A stretch of DNA of 47,611 nt from Chitinophagaceae bacterium (GCA_947456825.1 CANGTM010000006.1:1-47611); one strand, 5' to 3'; positions 33,322 through 42,603 are shown, counted from the stretch's first letter. The notes: a model not told the origin generated them from the sequence alone. A program made the numbers and translations.

Positions 33322-34596
33322 ATGCGCATACTTCTATTGGGATCCGGTGGCCGTGAACATGCCCTGGCCTGGAAAATTTCTCAAAGTCCGCTTTGCACCC
33401 AACTTTTTATAGCGCCCGGTAATGCAGGAACGCTCGCATTAGGCACCAATTGTGCCATAGCCGTTACAGATTTTGCGGCCATCGCGGCTCTTTGTATCGC
33501 TGAACATATTGAAATGGTGGTGGTGGGTCCCGAGGAGCCCCTGGTAAAAGGCATCCGCGAATTTTTGACCAGCCACAAGGGGCTCGAATCGATCAAGATA
33601 ATAGGACCCGGAAAAGAGGGAGCCCAGCTCGAAGGAAGCAAGGCTTTTGCCAAATCTTTTATGGAGAGGCACGACATCCCCACTGCCCGTTACAAGGAGT
33701 TTTCGGCCGGTAATTACGAAGAGGGCGTAGCCTATTTAAAAGAGCATCCCCTGCCGATTGTCCTAAAGGCAGATGGATTGGCGGCCGGAAAAGGAGTGTT
33801 GATCTGTGAGACCACCCAAGAGGCCTTGGAGGGTTTTGAAGCCATGATACAGGACGCTCGTTTTGGCGAGGCGGGTAAAAAAGTCGTGGTCGAGCAGTTT
33901 TTAAACGGAATCGAGATCTCGGTCTTTGTGCTTACCGATGGAGTAAACTATACATTACTGCCTGAGGCCAAGGATTATAAAAGGATCGGCGAAGGCGACA
34001 AAGGCCCTAATACAGGGGGCATGGGGGCCGTAAGCCCTGTTCCTTTTGTGGATACAGTGCTGTGGGATAAGATCGAGCAGCGGGTGGTGGTTCCGACCAT
34101 CAACGGTTTACGGAAAGACGGCATCCCTTATTGCGGTTTTATTTTTGTTGGATTCATGATCGTAGCGGGAGACCCCTACGTGATCGAATACAATTGCCGT
34201 ATGGGCGATCCCGAGACCGAAGTAGTGATTCCGCGACTGGCTACCGATCTGGTCGCTTTGCTCGATGCGGCGGCAACAGGTCGTCTGCAAAACAGGAGCG
34301 TACCGGTCGATCCTCGCACGGCCTGCACGGTTGTGGCAGTCAGTGGAGGTTATCCCGACGGGTATGCTAAGGGATATCCTATTTCCGGATTGGACCAGCC
34401 GCACGAATCGCTGGTCTTTCATATGGGTACAGCGGTCCAAGAGGGGAAGGTGGTAACCAGTGGTGGCCGGGTGCTGGCCGTAACCTCGTTTGCCAATTCG
34501 GTGGCCGAAGCGGCGGCCCAGTCGCAGCAGGTGCAACAGCGAATCCTCTACAAAGACAAGTACTGTCGCACTGATATCGGGTACGAATTTTGCTAG
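33322..34596 (+). CDS. purD: Phosphoribosylamine-glycine ligase (GARS)
   Basis: ATP-grasp enzyme for the second step of de novo purine synthesis: it joins phosphoribosylamine and glycine. The 424-residue protein starts with the canonical MRILLLGSGGREHALAW order, then GPEEPLV, the ATP-grasp lysine regions VLKADGLAAGKGV, the GDKGPNTGGMGAVSP loop, YNCRMGDPETE with metal ligands, and the C-terminal VVAVSGGYP domain. Full length. A one-mismatch promoter box, TACTTTCG (33290-33297), lies 24 bases upstream. Followed by mreB after 66 bases. Confidence 0.96.
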   Translation: MRILLLGSGGREHALAWKISQSPLCTQLFIAPGNAGTLALGTNCAIAVTDFAAIAALCIAEHIEMVVVGPEEPLVKGIREFLTSHKGLESIKIIGPGKEGAQLEGSKAFAKSFMERHDIPTARYKEFSAGNYEEGVAYLKEHPLPIVLKADGLAAGKGVLICETTQEALEGFEAMIQDARFGEAGKKVVVEQFLNGIEISVFVLTDGVNYTLLPEAKDYKRIGEGDKGPNTGGMGAVSPVPFVDTVLWDKIEQRVVVPTINGLRKDGIPYCGFIFVGFMIVAGDPYVIEYNCRMGDPETEVVIPRLATDLVALLDAAATGRLQNRSVPVDPRTACTVVAVSGGYPDGYAKGYPISGLDQPHESLVFHMGTAVQEGKVVTSGGRVLAVTSFANSVAEAAAQSQQVQQRILYKDKYCRTDIGYEFC

Positions 34597-34662
34597 GTAA
34601 AACGGCTTTGAGAAGTTAATATTTTACTCCACCTTTGCTCGTATACAAAAGTGATTTAGGAA

Positions 34663-35688
34663 ATGGGAATTTTCAACTGGTTTACACAAGAGATCGCTAT
34701 CGATTTGGGCACGGCCAACACGCTCATCATTCATAATGATGAAGTGGTGGTCAATGAGCCCAGCATCGTTGCCCTCAATCGAAATAATCCAAAAGAAGTA
34801 TTGGCGGTTGGTAAAAAGGCATTGATGATGCACGAAAAAACGCACGAGAGCATTCGCACTGTGCGCCCGTTGCGCGATGGCGTGATCGCCGATTTTAATG
34901 CGGCCGAGTTGATGATTCGCGAACTGATCAAGCTGGTGTATCCCAAGAAGCCATTGTTACCACCCAGTTGGCGGATGATGATCTGCATCCCTTCTTCGAT
35001 CACCGAAGTAGAAAAAAGAGCGGTTCGTGATAGCGCTGAGCAAGCCGGTGCAAAAGAAGTATACCTGATACATGAACCTATGGCAGCTGCCTTAGGTATC
35101 GGCATAGACGTAGAGGAGCCTGTCGGTAATATGATCATCGACATTGGTGGAGGTACCACTGGTATTACGGTGATCGCACTGGCCGGTATCGTTTGCGATC
35201 AATCGATTCGTATTGCCGGTGATGAGTTTACCGCTGATATCATGGAGGCCCTTCGTCGCTACCACTCTTTATTGATCGGAGAGCGTACGGCTGAGCAGAT
35301 CAAGATTCAGGTGGGTGCGGCTATGAAGGACATCGATAATCCTCCCGATGATTTTGCTGTGAACGGACGCGACCTTGTAACCGGTATTCCCAAACAGATC
35401 ATGGTCAGCTATCAAGAGATCGCCGAGGCGCTCGATAAGAGTGTGTTTAAGATCGAGGAAGCTATTTTAAAGGCGCTGGAGCAAACGCCTCCCGAGTTGG
35501 CTGCCGATATCTATCGCCGAGGGTTGTATATTACCGGTGGTGGGGCTTTGCTGCGCGGACTCGATAAAAGATTAAGTGCAAAGATCAAATTGCCCGTACA
35601 CATTGCTGATGATCCACTCAAGAGCGTGGTGCGCGGCACGGGTATCGCACTTAAGAACTACGACCGTTACCCCTTTGTGATGAGATAA
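34663..35688 (+). CDS. mreB: Rod shape-determining protein MreB
   Basis: Actin-like protein that forms membrane-bound filaments steering the elongasome. The 341-residue protein begins with the amphipathic MGIFNWFTQ membrane anchor, then the phosphate-1 loop IDLGTANTLI, the phosphate-2 loop DIGGGTTGITV and the adenosine motif YITGGGALLRGLD. It is the first gene of the run mreB-mreC-mreD-PBP2-rodA, so a rod-shaped or elongating cell is implied. A one-mismatch promoter octamer, CACCTTTG (34635-34642 region), precedes it. Confidence 0.96.
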   Translation: MGIFNWFTQEIAIDLGTANTLIIHNDEVVVNEPSIVALNRNNPKEVLAVGKKALMMHEKTHESIRTVRPLRDGVIADFNAAELMIRELIKLVYPKKPLLPPSWRMMICIPSSITEVEKRAVRDSAEQAGAKEVYLIHEPMAAALGIGIDVEEPVGNMIIDIGGGTTGITVIALAGIVCDQSIRIAGDEFTADIMEALRRYHSLLIGERTAEQIKIQVGAAMKDIDNPPDDFAVNGRDLVTGIPKQIMVSYQEIAEALDKSVFKIEEAILKALEQTPPELAADIYRRGLYITGGGALLRGLDKRLSAKIKLPVHIADDPLKSVVRGTGIALKNYDRYPFVMR

Positions 35689-35693
35689 ATTTG
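35686..35693 (+). promoter_or_regulatory. Possible -7 promoter core (TAAATTTG) of mreC over the mreB stop codon
   Basis: Exact TAnnTTTG beginning with the mreB TAA stop codon and ending 22 bases before the mreC TTG start. It could provide a second promoter for mreCD-PBP2-rodA. Confidence 0.4.
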
Positions 35694-35715
35694 CGGCTTT
35701 TAAACTGGTACATCG

Positions 35716-36594
35716 TTGCGTAACGTCATTTTATTTATTCGTCGCTATTTTACCTTCTTTACCTTTTTATTCTTACAGGTTCTGTCTCTTTGGTTCTTGT
35801 ACAGCTTCAATAAATTTCACCAGGCGCAGTTCCTGCAAACCGCCAATGAGCTTACCGGAAAGGTGAACGGGCGTTATAAGAAAGTAGAGAACTTCTTTGC
35901 CCTGGGCGATGAGAATCGCAGGGTTCACACACTCAACGACTCGTTATACAACCTGCTTTCGCGTCAGTACATCGAGACAGATACGACCCGTCGACTGGTT
36001 CGCGACACCGTGCCTTCGGATACGCTCAATAAATACCGTCGTTATTATTTTCGGCCGGCTGCGGTCATCTATAATGCGACCAGTGGCGAGAAAAATTATA
36101 TTCAACTCGATCGAGGCGCCGCGCATGGTATTACCGAAAATATGGCGGTGTTGAATTCCGATGGTGCGGCGGTGGGCGTAGTGGTCAACGTAAGTCCTCA
36201 CTTTGCCCAGGTCATGAGTTTGCTGCATGTGCGGCAAAAAGTGAATGTGGCGTTGAAGAAAACTGGCGATTTTGGAACATTGGAATGGGATGGGGTCGAC
36301 CCTGGGTTATTACTGTTGAAGGGCTTGCCTAAGAGTGTGTCGGTTAAAGTAGGAGACTCCGTAGTAACCAGTCGGTACTCCTTTAACTTTCCCCCTGGCT
36401 ATCCGGTGGGTACCGTGGCAGAGATCGTTAGCGATCCGGGTACCAATTTCTTTTTATTGAAAGTAAAGCCTGCCGCTCGTTTTTATAATCTGCAATATGT
36501 GTTTGTGGTCGAGAACCTGCAGTACAGTGAGCAAGCACAGCTAGACGAACAAACTCGTAAGCGTATTGAAGATCCCAAACGTAATCCCCGATGA
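35716..36594 (+). CDS. mreC: Rod shape-determining protein MreC
   Basis: Bitopic elongasome scaffold that activates PBP2. The 292-residue protein has one N-terminal membrane helix (about 10-30), a coiled-coil stretch (about 35-70) and the two-barrel periplasmic MreC domain with RGAAHGITENMAVLNSDG and VGDSVVTSRYS, the usual MreC motifs. The start codon is TTG at 35716: an in-frame stop lies 15 bases upstream and no ATG or GTG is available before the membrane helix. It overlaps mreD by 4 bases. Confidence 0.93.
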   Translation: MRNVILFIRRYFTFFTFLFLQVLSLWFLYSFNKFHQAQFLQTANELTGKVNGRYKKVENFFALGDENRRVHTLNDSLYNLLSRQYIETDTTRRLVRDTVPSDTLNKYRRYYFRPAAVIYNATSGEKNYIQLDRGAAHGITENMAVLNSDGAAVGVVVNVSPHFAQVMSLLHVRQKVNVALKKTGDFGTLEWDGVDPGLLLLKGLPKSVSVKVGDSVVTSRYSFNFPPGYPVGTVAEIVSDPGTNFFLLKVKPAARFYNLQYVFVVENLQYSEQAQLDEQTRKRIEDPKRNPR

Positions 36595-37127
36595 GCGAAC
36601 TTATACGAAATAGCATTCGGTTTGTCCTCTTTCTGTTGTTCGAGGTCTATGTATTGAATCGGGTTCCCCATTTACACCGGTTTATTTCTCCCTCGCTTTA
36701 TTTCTTGTTCATTCTTTGGTTACCCTTTGTGGTTTCGCCGCGTTGGTTGTTGCTGATCGCTTTCGTTACCGGACTAACGCTCGATTATTTTACACAGTCA
36801 CCCGGATTGCACGCGTCTGCCTGTGTATTGATAGCATTTGTCCGTCCTTTTTTGATTACCGTTTTGATGCCACGCGATAATTCAGATTTCAATTACCGAG
36901 AACCTTCACCGCAATCGTTGCTCTGGGCCCCCTATTTTATTTACGTGTTGATCTTGACGCTGCTGCATCACGGCTGGCTCGTACTGCTGGAATGGATGAG
37001 CTTTGGCAGCTTTGGTGATTTTTTGATAAAGCTGATCGCTTCGACAGCTATTTCCTTACTGCTCATTATAACGGTGGAGTTGTTATTTCCGCGTAACATG
37101 CGTTACCGAACCAATGTGGGTGGATAA
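36591..37127 (+). CDS. mreD: Rod shape-determining protein MreD
   Basis: Integral membrane component of the elongasome, 178 residues with about five helices; the family is poorly conserved, so the call rests on topology, size and its place between mreC (4-base ATGA overlap) and PBP2. The segment FVTGLTLDYF followed by PGLHASACVLIAFVRPF is characteristic of MreD. Confidence 0.92.
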   Translation: MSELIRNSIRFVLFLLFEVYVLNRVPHLHRFISPSLYFLFILWLPFVVSPRWLLLIAFVTGLTLDYFTQSPGLHASACVLIAFVRPFLITVLMPRDNSDFNYREPSPQSLLWAPYFIYVLILTLLHHGWLVLLEWMSFGSFGDFLIKLIASTAISLLLIITVELLFPRNMRYRTNVGG

Positions 37128-37138
37128 ATATTTCGTTA

Positions 37139-39286
37139 ATGGCAGCGTATAACCAGTCTCGGAGCAATATTATTCGATTAGCGGTCATCATCTCTTTTTC
37201 GGTGATCGTGTTGCAGTTGGTCTATTTGCAACTGGTCGATCGCCGCTATAAGCAGCTAGCCATGGACAATGCGGTCTATGCAAAGGTGATCTATCCCGAG
37301 CGTGGTATCATCTACGATAGAAAGGGAAGGGCGATTCTCAATAACACCATCATTTACGACCTAATGGTTACGCCTGCCGAAGTAAAAGGGATCGATACGC
37401 TCGATTTTTGCCGGTTGATGAATATCGATACGGCTGACTTTAAAAAACGGATCGTTGAAGCCATTGTCAAGAACACAAGAGTAAGACCCTCGGTATTCAA
37501 GCCGATGCTCTCGCAAGAGCTACAGGCTCGTTTCGAGGAGAATAGCTGGAAGTTTCCGGGATTTAATCTTGTAGAGCGTCCCTTACGGATCTATCCGTTT
37601 AATGCAGCCGCTCATATTCTGGGGTATGTGCGTGAGGCCGACAAGCGCGATATTGAGCGCTCACAGAATTTTTATCGCCAAGGTGATTACATTGGCAAGA
37701 CCGGGCTAGAGGCTTTTTATGAATCTGTCCTTATGGGTCAACGAGGGGTGCAGTACATGATCAAGGACAATAAGAATCGCATCGTGGGCCCTTATGAGAA
37801 GGGTGAATATGATACGGCGGCCATTGCCGGTCGAAGTTTATATACGCATATTGATATTGAGTTGCAGCAGCTGGCTGAAAAGTTAATGAGCAATAAGGTG
37901 GGAGGATTGGTCGCCATCGATCCGCGTACAGGTGGTATCTTATCGATGGTGTCAGGACCCAACTATAATCCCAACGATCTGTCGGGTTCGGAGGGAAGCA
38001 AGAATTTTAGCCGCATGCAGCTCGATGTCTCAGGTCCAATGCTCAACCGCGCCATAGCCGGTAAGTACGAACCCGGTTCTACCTATAAGCCGCTGGGTGC
38101 TCTGATCGCTCTTAATGAAAAAGTAATTTCACCTGCGTATGGCTATCCTTGCGGCGGACGCTATACATTATGCGGTCATGGAAAGCCCGAGTGTACGCAT
38201 GCCGGTGGTGGCCACGCTGCAAACGTGCGACTAGCCATTGCTAATTCATGTAACGCTTATTTTGCGCATATCTATCGTCTTACCGTAGATAATCCAAAGT
38301 ACAGCAATGTATATGATGGATACCTGCATTGGAAACAATACATGAATGCCTTTGGATTAGGGGTGCGCCTGGGGGTAGATCTTCCGAGCGAAAGTGCCGG
38401 TGGTATTGCTGATACATCCATCTACAATCGCGAGAATGCCGGACGTTGGACCTCTTGTACCAACCTGACGCTGGGTATCGGACAAGACAAAATGCAGACC
38501 ACGCCACTTCAGATGGCCAACGCCATGTGTATCATTGCCAACAAGGGATATTATTACACACCTCATTTTGTGGAGCGACTCGAAAATGAGCAAGAGCAAG
38601 ACACCGCTTATTTAAATCGCTACAAGATCCGTCATGATGTACTTACCTACATACCTGCCGCTGCCTTTAATGATGTAATTGAGGGAATGAGCGATGTGGT
38701 CAAGGTCGGTACGGCGCGAGGCGCACAGATAGAGGGCATAGAAGTTTGTGCCAAGACCGGTACGGCCGAGAACTATACCGTACTCGATGGTCGCCGCATT
38801 AAGTTACCAGACAACTCGATGTTCGTTTGTTTTGCTCCTAAAGAAAATCCTAAGATCGCTATAGCCGTATTTGTGCAAAATGCCGGATTTGGGGCTACCT
38901 GGGCAGCTCCCATTGCGCGGATGATGATGGAGAAGTATCTGAACGATTCGTTATCTACTCGCAGCAAGGCCGATTCGGCTCGTATTGAAGCAGCCAATCT
39001 TATGCCTGCATACTTCAAGCGCTTGCAATATCGCGAAGATTCCATTCGAGCCTTTAAATGGTTTCAGACGACGCGCGATAGTGCTTATATCGAGCGGTAT
39101 ACCGAAATTAAACCTGTGGCAAGCGATAATTCTCTAGTAGTGGCCCAGGTTCGCAACAGCAGTACAGGCGCAAAGCGGTCTCGCCCGCGTATTCCGGCAA
39201 AGCCTGCCGCTGCCGATAGTAGACCTGTTTTTGCCGCGATAATACCGGAGCGAAGCCTTCTATTTAAAAAGGGATCTATTCAATGA
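37139..39286 (+). CDS. mrdA: Penicillin-binding protein 2 (peptidoglycan transpeptidase of elongation)
   Basis: Class B monofunctional transpeptidase that cross-links new peptidoglycan with RodA. The 715-residue protein has an N-terminal membrane helix (about 10-32), the pedestal domain with YPERGIIYDRKG, and the transpeptidase domain with S314-T-Y-K317, S370-C-N372 and K-T-G in CAKTGTAEN (about 535). Between the first two motifs lie C338, C345, H347, C352, H354 and H359, a possible metal site. After the domain comes a C-terminal extension of about 90 residues ending in a basic, proline-rich tail, longer than in E. coli PBP2. Overlaps rodA by 4 bases. Confidence 0.96.
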   Translation: MAAYNQSRSNIIRLAVIISFSVIVLQLVYLQLVDRRYKQLAMDNAVYAKVIYPERGIIYDRKGRAILNNTIIYDLMVTPAEVKGIDTLDFCRLMNIDTADFKKRIVEAIVKNTRVRPSVFKPMLSQELQARFEENSWKFPGFNLVERPLRIYPFNAAAHILGYVREADKRDIERSQNFYRQGDYIGKTGLEAFYESVLMGQRGVQYMIKDNKNRIVGPYEKGEYDTAAIAGRSLYTHIDIELQQLAEKLMSNKVGGLVAIDPRTGGILSMVSGPNYNPNDLSGSEGSKNFSRMQLDVSGPMLNRAIAGKYEPGSTYKPLGALIALNEKVISPAYGYPCGGRYTLCGHGKPECTHAGGGHAANVRLAIANSCNAYFAHIYRLTVDNPKYSNVYDGYLHWKQYMNAFGLGVRLGVDLPSESAGGIADTSIYNRENAGRWTSCTNLTLGIGQDKMQTTPLQMANAMCIIANKGYYYTPHFVERLENEQEQDTAYLNRYKIRHDVLTYIPAAAFNDVIEGMSDVVKVGTARGAQIEGIEVCAKTGTAENYTVLDGRRIKLPDNSMFVCFAPKENPKIAIAVFVQNAGFGATWAAPIARMMMEKYLNDSLSTRSKADSARIEAANLMPAYFKRLQYREDSIRAFKWFQTTRDSAYIERYTEIKPVASDNSLVVAQVRNSSTGAKRSRPRIPAKPAAADSRPVFAAIIPERSLLFKKGSIQ

Positions 39287-40623
39287 GAAATCACTCGTCT
39301 ACCATATCGAAAGGCATTGACTGGAGTTTGATCTGGATCTATCTGGCCCTGGTCGTGATCGGGATGTCGGCCATTTTTGCCGCAACGTACCAAGAAGGTG
39401 ATCCCTTTTTGCAAACATTCTTGGCCTTTAAGACCGATTACAGCAAGCAGTTCTATTTTTTTCTGATCGCAGTGGTGGTCGGTTTTTTCATTTTGCTAAC
39501 CGATAGTAAATTTTATCCTGCCTCGGCTAATTTTTGGTATGTGGTCGGGCTGCTCTTTTTGTTATTGGTATTTCCATTTCACTCACGAATAAAGGGTACG
39601 GAATCTATTATTCGGATCGGCGCCTTTAATTTTCAGCCCGCCGAGTTTTGTAAGTTGTTTGTGGCCTTGGCACTTGCCAAATATCTTTCTCGACCCGAGA
39701 CTAATTTCAATTTACCGCGCGCGCAGCTGCTCGCCGCTTTTATAGTGCTATTGCCTGCCTTAATGGCCATCTTGCAAAGTGAGACCGGTCTGGCGCTCGT
39801 TTACTTTGCTTTTTTTATGGTGATGTATCGCGAGGGGCTCCCGGCGGTGATACCAGCCATAGCATTTTCGCTGGCTTTGCTGATCATTGCCAGTATTTTG
39901 ATTCCGCCTAACGTACTGGCCATACTATTGACCGTGGTCGCCGTGTTGCTGATCTGGTCTTCTCGCCGCCAGAGCAGAAGACGCCGACAGCTTTTTACCT
40001 CCATCATACTCGTGTGGGCCATTGCGGTCGGCATTCAGCGTTTTGCCGTCCCTCTTATTTTCGAGAAGGTACTGCAGCGTCATCAGGTAGAACGTATCTA
40101 TAATTTGTTTGGTAAAGACAATCCCTACGATCCCATGCAAAACGTGTTATCGGAGTCGGAGGCCAAAAAGAAAAAAGAAAGTGGCAGCAGCTATAACGTT
40201 CGTCAGTCCAAGATTGCCATTGGCAGTGGTGGGTTTTTTGGAAAAGGGTTATTGAGCGCTACGCAAACCCGTTATGATTTCGTGCCCGAGCAACGTACGG
40301 ATTTTATTTTTTGTACCGTTGGCGAAGGATTTGGATTTGCCGGCAGTATGTTACTCTTGGGGCTATATCTGACGCTGCTGCTTAAAATGATAACGATCGC
40401 CGAGCGACAGCGAAGTGTTTTTAGCCGAGTGTATGCGTACGGGGTATTCTCGGTATTTTTCTTTCATGTAATTGTCAATGTGGCCATGACCATCGGATTG
40501 GCGCCTGTTATTGGTATTCCCCTTCCCTTTATTAGTTACGGCGGTACCTCATTGCTTACGTTCACTATGTTATTGTTTGTGCTGATTCGCCTCGATGCCG
40601 ATCGGCAGATGGTGCTTCGCTAA
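39283..40623 (+). CDS. rodA: Rod shape-determining protein RodA (SEDS glycosyltransferase)
   Basis: Integral-membrane SEDS peptidoglycan polymerase that works with PBP2. The 446-residue protein has about ten helices, with AEFCKLFVALALAKYLS, LQSETGLALVYFAFF, the segment SGGFFGKGLL and the C-terminal PLPFISYGGTSLL that is diagnostic of the family. It is some 70 residues longer than E. coli RodA, partly due to a very basic loop (SSRRQSRRRRQL) and a large periplasmic loop. It overlaps the PBP2 gene by 4 bases and ends the elongasome run. Confidence 0.95.
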   Translation: MRNHSSTISKGIDWSLIWIYLALVVIGMSAIFAATYQEGDPFLQTFLAFKTDYSKQFYFFLIAVVVGFFILLTDSKFYPASANFWYVVGLLFLLLVFPFHSRIKGTESIIRIGAFNFQPAEFCKLFVALALAKYLSRPETNFNLPRAQLLAAFIVLLPALMAILQSETGLALVYFAFFMVMYREGLPAVIPAIAFSLALLIIASILIPPNVLAILLTVVAVLLIWSSRRQSRRRRQLFTSIILVWAIAVGIQRFAVPLIFEKVLQRHQVERIYNLFGKDNPYDPMQNVLSESEAKKKKESGSSYNVRQSKIAIGSGGFFGKGLLSATQTRYDFVPEQRTDFIFCTVGEGFGFAGSMLLLGLYLTLLLKMITIAERQRSVFSRVYAYGVFSVFFFHVIVNVAMTIGLAPVIGIPLPFISYGGTSLLTFTMLLFVLIRLDADRQMVLR

Positions 40624-40626
40624 CCG

Positions 40627-40634
40627 TACCTTTG
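40627..40634 (+). promoter_or_regulatory. -7 promoter core (TACCTTTG) of the MBL-fold gene
   Basis: Exact TAnnTTTG 6 bases before ATG 40641, immediately after the rodA stop codon. It covers the alternative TTG start at 40632, which can therefore be discarded if the promoter is real. Confidence 0.5.
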
Positions 40635-40640
40635 CGATCT

Positions 40641-41459
40641 ATGATCATTCACCCCTTGTCAGAAGGACAGTTTACCGTCGATCAAACCAAGGTGTTTGTT
40701 CCCTTCGATGCCAGCCAACACCAGCTAACAGCACGACCCGCCGGTAGTTTGCTGGTAGAGATTCAGCCCTTTGTCGTGATCACATCTCAAGATGTGATTT
40801 TATTAGACGCAGGGTTAGGCTACTATGTTGGAGCCGATTTACAGCTGCATCGCCAGTTGAGTTCTGTAGGCCTACGGCCAGAGCAGGTCACAAAAGTGAT
40901 CCTCTCGCATTTGCATAAAGACCACATAGGAGGAATCGCCTTTCAGCAACCATCCCTTCAGTCTGCTGTCGAGCATTCGCCTACACCCCATACGGCTGCG
41001 CCCGATACCTTTGATTTCAATGCAAGTGGGGAGGCTACTTTGTGGCATCCGACTTTTCCTAATGCGCACTATTACGTGCAGCGAGAAGAGCTGGCCTATG
41101 CGTTGGACAAACCAACGGCCTCTTATTTGCCCTCCTTGTTACAGTGGCTTTCTTCATACGAGCGGCTGGTCTTGTTAGATGGCGCTACCCAAATAAACGA
41201 TGCGATACGATGTGAGCCCTCTGGCGGGCATTGTCCGTTTCACCAGGTGATCTGGATCTGTGAGAATGGGCAAACTGTATTTTACGGTGGCGATGAGGCC
41301 CCGCAATTACAACAAATGAGGCATCGGTTCGTAGCCAAGTACGACAAAGATGGAAAAAAGGCCATGGAGTTGAGAGCGCAGTGGTGGCAACTAGCCGAGC
41401 AGGAGCATTGGACCTTTCTTTTCTATCATGACGTGACCAATGCGGTGTTTCGGCGCTAA
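40641..41459 (+). CDS. MBL-fold metallo-hydrolase
   Basis: A 272-residue protein of the metallo-beta-lactamase fold. The metal motif HxHxDH is intact in SHLHKDHIGG, preceded by VILLDAGLGYYVG; GGHCPFHQVI supplies a further His, GGDEAPQ the Asp, and the final FYHDVTN the last His. There is no signal peptide, so it is cytoplasmic. The closest functional classes are lactonases and N-acyl homoserine lactonase-like or general hydrolases; the substrate cannot be told from sequence. It follows rodA but seems to have its own promoter. Confidence 0.85.
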   Translation: MIIHPLSEGQFTVDQTKVFVPFDASQHQLTARPAGSLLVEIQPFVVITSQDVILLDAGLGYYVGADLQLHRQLSSVGLRPEQVTKVILSHLHKDHIGGIAFQQPSLQSAVEHSPTPHTAAPDTFDFNASGEATLWHPTFPNAHYYVQREELAYALDKPTASYLPSLLQWLSSYERLVLLDGATQINDAIRCEPSGGHCPFHQVIWICENGQTVFYGGDEAPQLQQMRHRFVAKYDKDGKKAMELRAQWWQLAEQEHWTFLFYHDVTNAVFRR

Positions 41460-41482
41460 TTGATTGTTTCGCGATAAAAAGA

Positions 41483-41962
41483 TCAAAAAGGTCTTTGTTG
41501 CCTAGGGCCGGGGGGCATGGGTCGCCCCGGTGGAAGCGGTCTTCGAGCGCCGGGACCACCTCTTCTTTCTTGTTGCAGATCGCGCAGAGTACGAATAAAA
41601 TATTGCTGTAAATCGTAGATCTCGATTACACGGCGGTTTCCAACCACAGGTCCGAATTCTTTTCTGTAGCGAAGTTGCAGATCGATCAGTTGTTGTTGTA
41701 ATAGCAATCGGTCTTGACGATGGCTTCGAAGTATATCTCGATACTCTCGCTCGTAGCGAATGAACAGTGGCATAAACTCGGTTCGCTCTCTTTCGCTAAG
41801 GCGCATCCTTCTTTCAATAAATAAGGCCATGCGATCGGCAATGCGCTTACCGGGCAGACCCTCTTCGGGTCCATCGGGTGGACCCATCGGGGGTTGCGAC
41901 ATAGCAGGGGTGAGACTCATCATGCCTGTCAGCAGCAGCGAAAAAAACAAAAGCCTCCTCAT
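41483..41962 (-). CDS. Spy/CpxP-like periplasmic protein with proline-rich tail
   Basis: A 159-residue exported protein: signal peptide with cleavage near AMSQP, a Pro/Gly-rich segment, then a long amphipathic helical region (about 40-130) containing LSERERTEFMPLF, which resembles the LTxxQ-type repeats of Spy and CpxP, and a tail rich in Pro, Arg and Gly. Such proteins act as periplasmic chaperones or stress sensors; here that is inference. ATG 41962 overlaps the stop codon of the preceding anti-sigma-like gene by one base (TGATG). It ends the ECF sigma operon and may be one of the outputs or a modulator of that system. Confidence 0.72.
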   Translation of the reverse strand: MRRLLFFSLLLTGMMSLTPAMSQPPMGPPDGPEEGLPGKRIADRMALFIERRMRLSERERTEFMPLFIRYEREYRDILRSHRQDRLLLQQQLIDLQLRYRKEFGPVVGNRRVIEIYDLQQYFIRTLRDLQQERRGGPGARRPLPPGRPMPPGPRQQRPF

Positions 41963-42603
41963 CAATTTATTATTTTTTGTGAACCGTCCGATTCGTTGGT
42001 AGTAGCTGCTAGCAGATCGGTTTCGTTTAGTAAGTTCAAGATCTCTTTTTCGTCGATGTCTTTAGTAAGTAGAGCAATTTCTTGTTTATGTTCGGTAATC
42101 AGATCCGTCGATTCGATCAGACTGCCGTTTATATAGCTGTCTATCTTTTCGGTCGATTCTTTTTTTATTTGATGGCGAACCCAATTCACGGGGTCTGTTT
42201 CAATATCGGGTACAGCGCGTTGCTGGTACCAACGACCCACTCCAAAAATAGAAACTAGCACGGCTGCAGCCACCGCATATCTAAAAAGAGAACGTTTACG
42301 AAGTGCAATGACCGGAGCAGCGGTAACAGCAGTGGCTTTGTTGGCAAGGACGGTTACTGGAGTTTGCTCAAAATAACCTGCGGGTGTCTGGTAAGGCCAG
42401 CCGGGTTGTTGGGAGTTCTTTTCTTTTAGCGAAGTAAGCAGGGCGGGTACTTCATCACTCTCTAAACGGATGCGCTCCAGTAGGGTGGCAGGTAGCTGCT
42501 CAAAATAACCGGCCGGTACAGCATAGGGCATAGCGGGTGCCGGTGAGGGCAGACCGGGTGCGTGGCTGGCTAGTTCGTTGTGAGTATGCTGTTGAGCGGA
42601 CAT
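41962..42603 (-). CDS. Anti-sigma-factor-like single-pass membrane protein with duplicated Y-F-E-Q motif
   Basis: A 213-residue protein with a soluble N-terminal part (1-105), one membrane helix (about 106-124) preceded by basic RKR, and a periplasmic C-terminal part of about 90 residues. The N-terminal region carries two copies of a motif, PYAVPAGYFEQLP (26-38) and PYQTPAGYFEQTP (70-82), separated by 44 residues. Its position directly after an ECF sigma gene and before a Spy-like gene indicates the anti-sigma factor. It has no recognisable zinc-binding ASD (HxxxCxxC), so binding to sigma would rely on another module, perhaps the duplicated motif. No family name is certain. Confidence 0.72.
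   Translation of the reverse strand: MSAQQHTHNELASHAPGLPSPAPAMPYAVPAGYFEQLPATLLERIRLESDEVPALLTSLKEKNSQQPGWPYQTPAGYFEQTPVTVLANKATAVTAAPVIALRKRSLFRYAVAAAVLVSIFGVGRWYQQRAVPDIETDPVNWVRHQIKKESTEKIDSYINGSLIESTDLITEHKQEIALLTKDIDEKEILNLLNETDLLAATTNESDGSQKIIN
42358..42528 (-). repeat. Two coding copies of the PAGYFEQ motif in the anti-sigma-like gene
   Basis: Copy 1 is encoded at 42490-42528 and copy 2 at 42358-42396. They share 9 of 13 residues. DNA identity is partial, so this looks like an old duplication kept by selection on the peptide. Confidence 0.65.
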
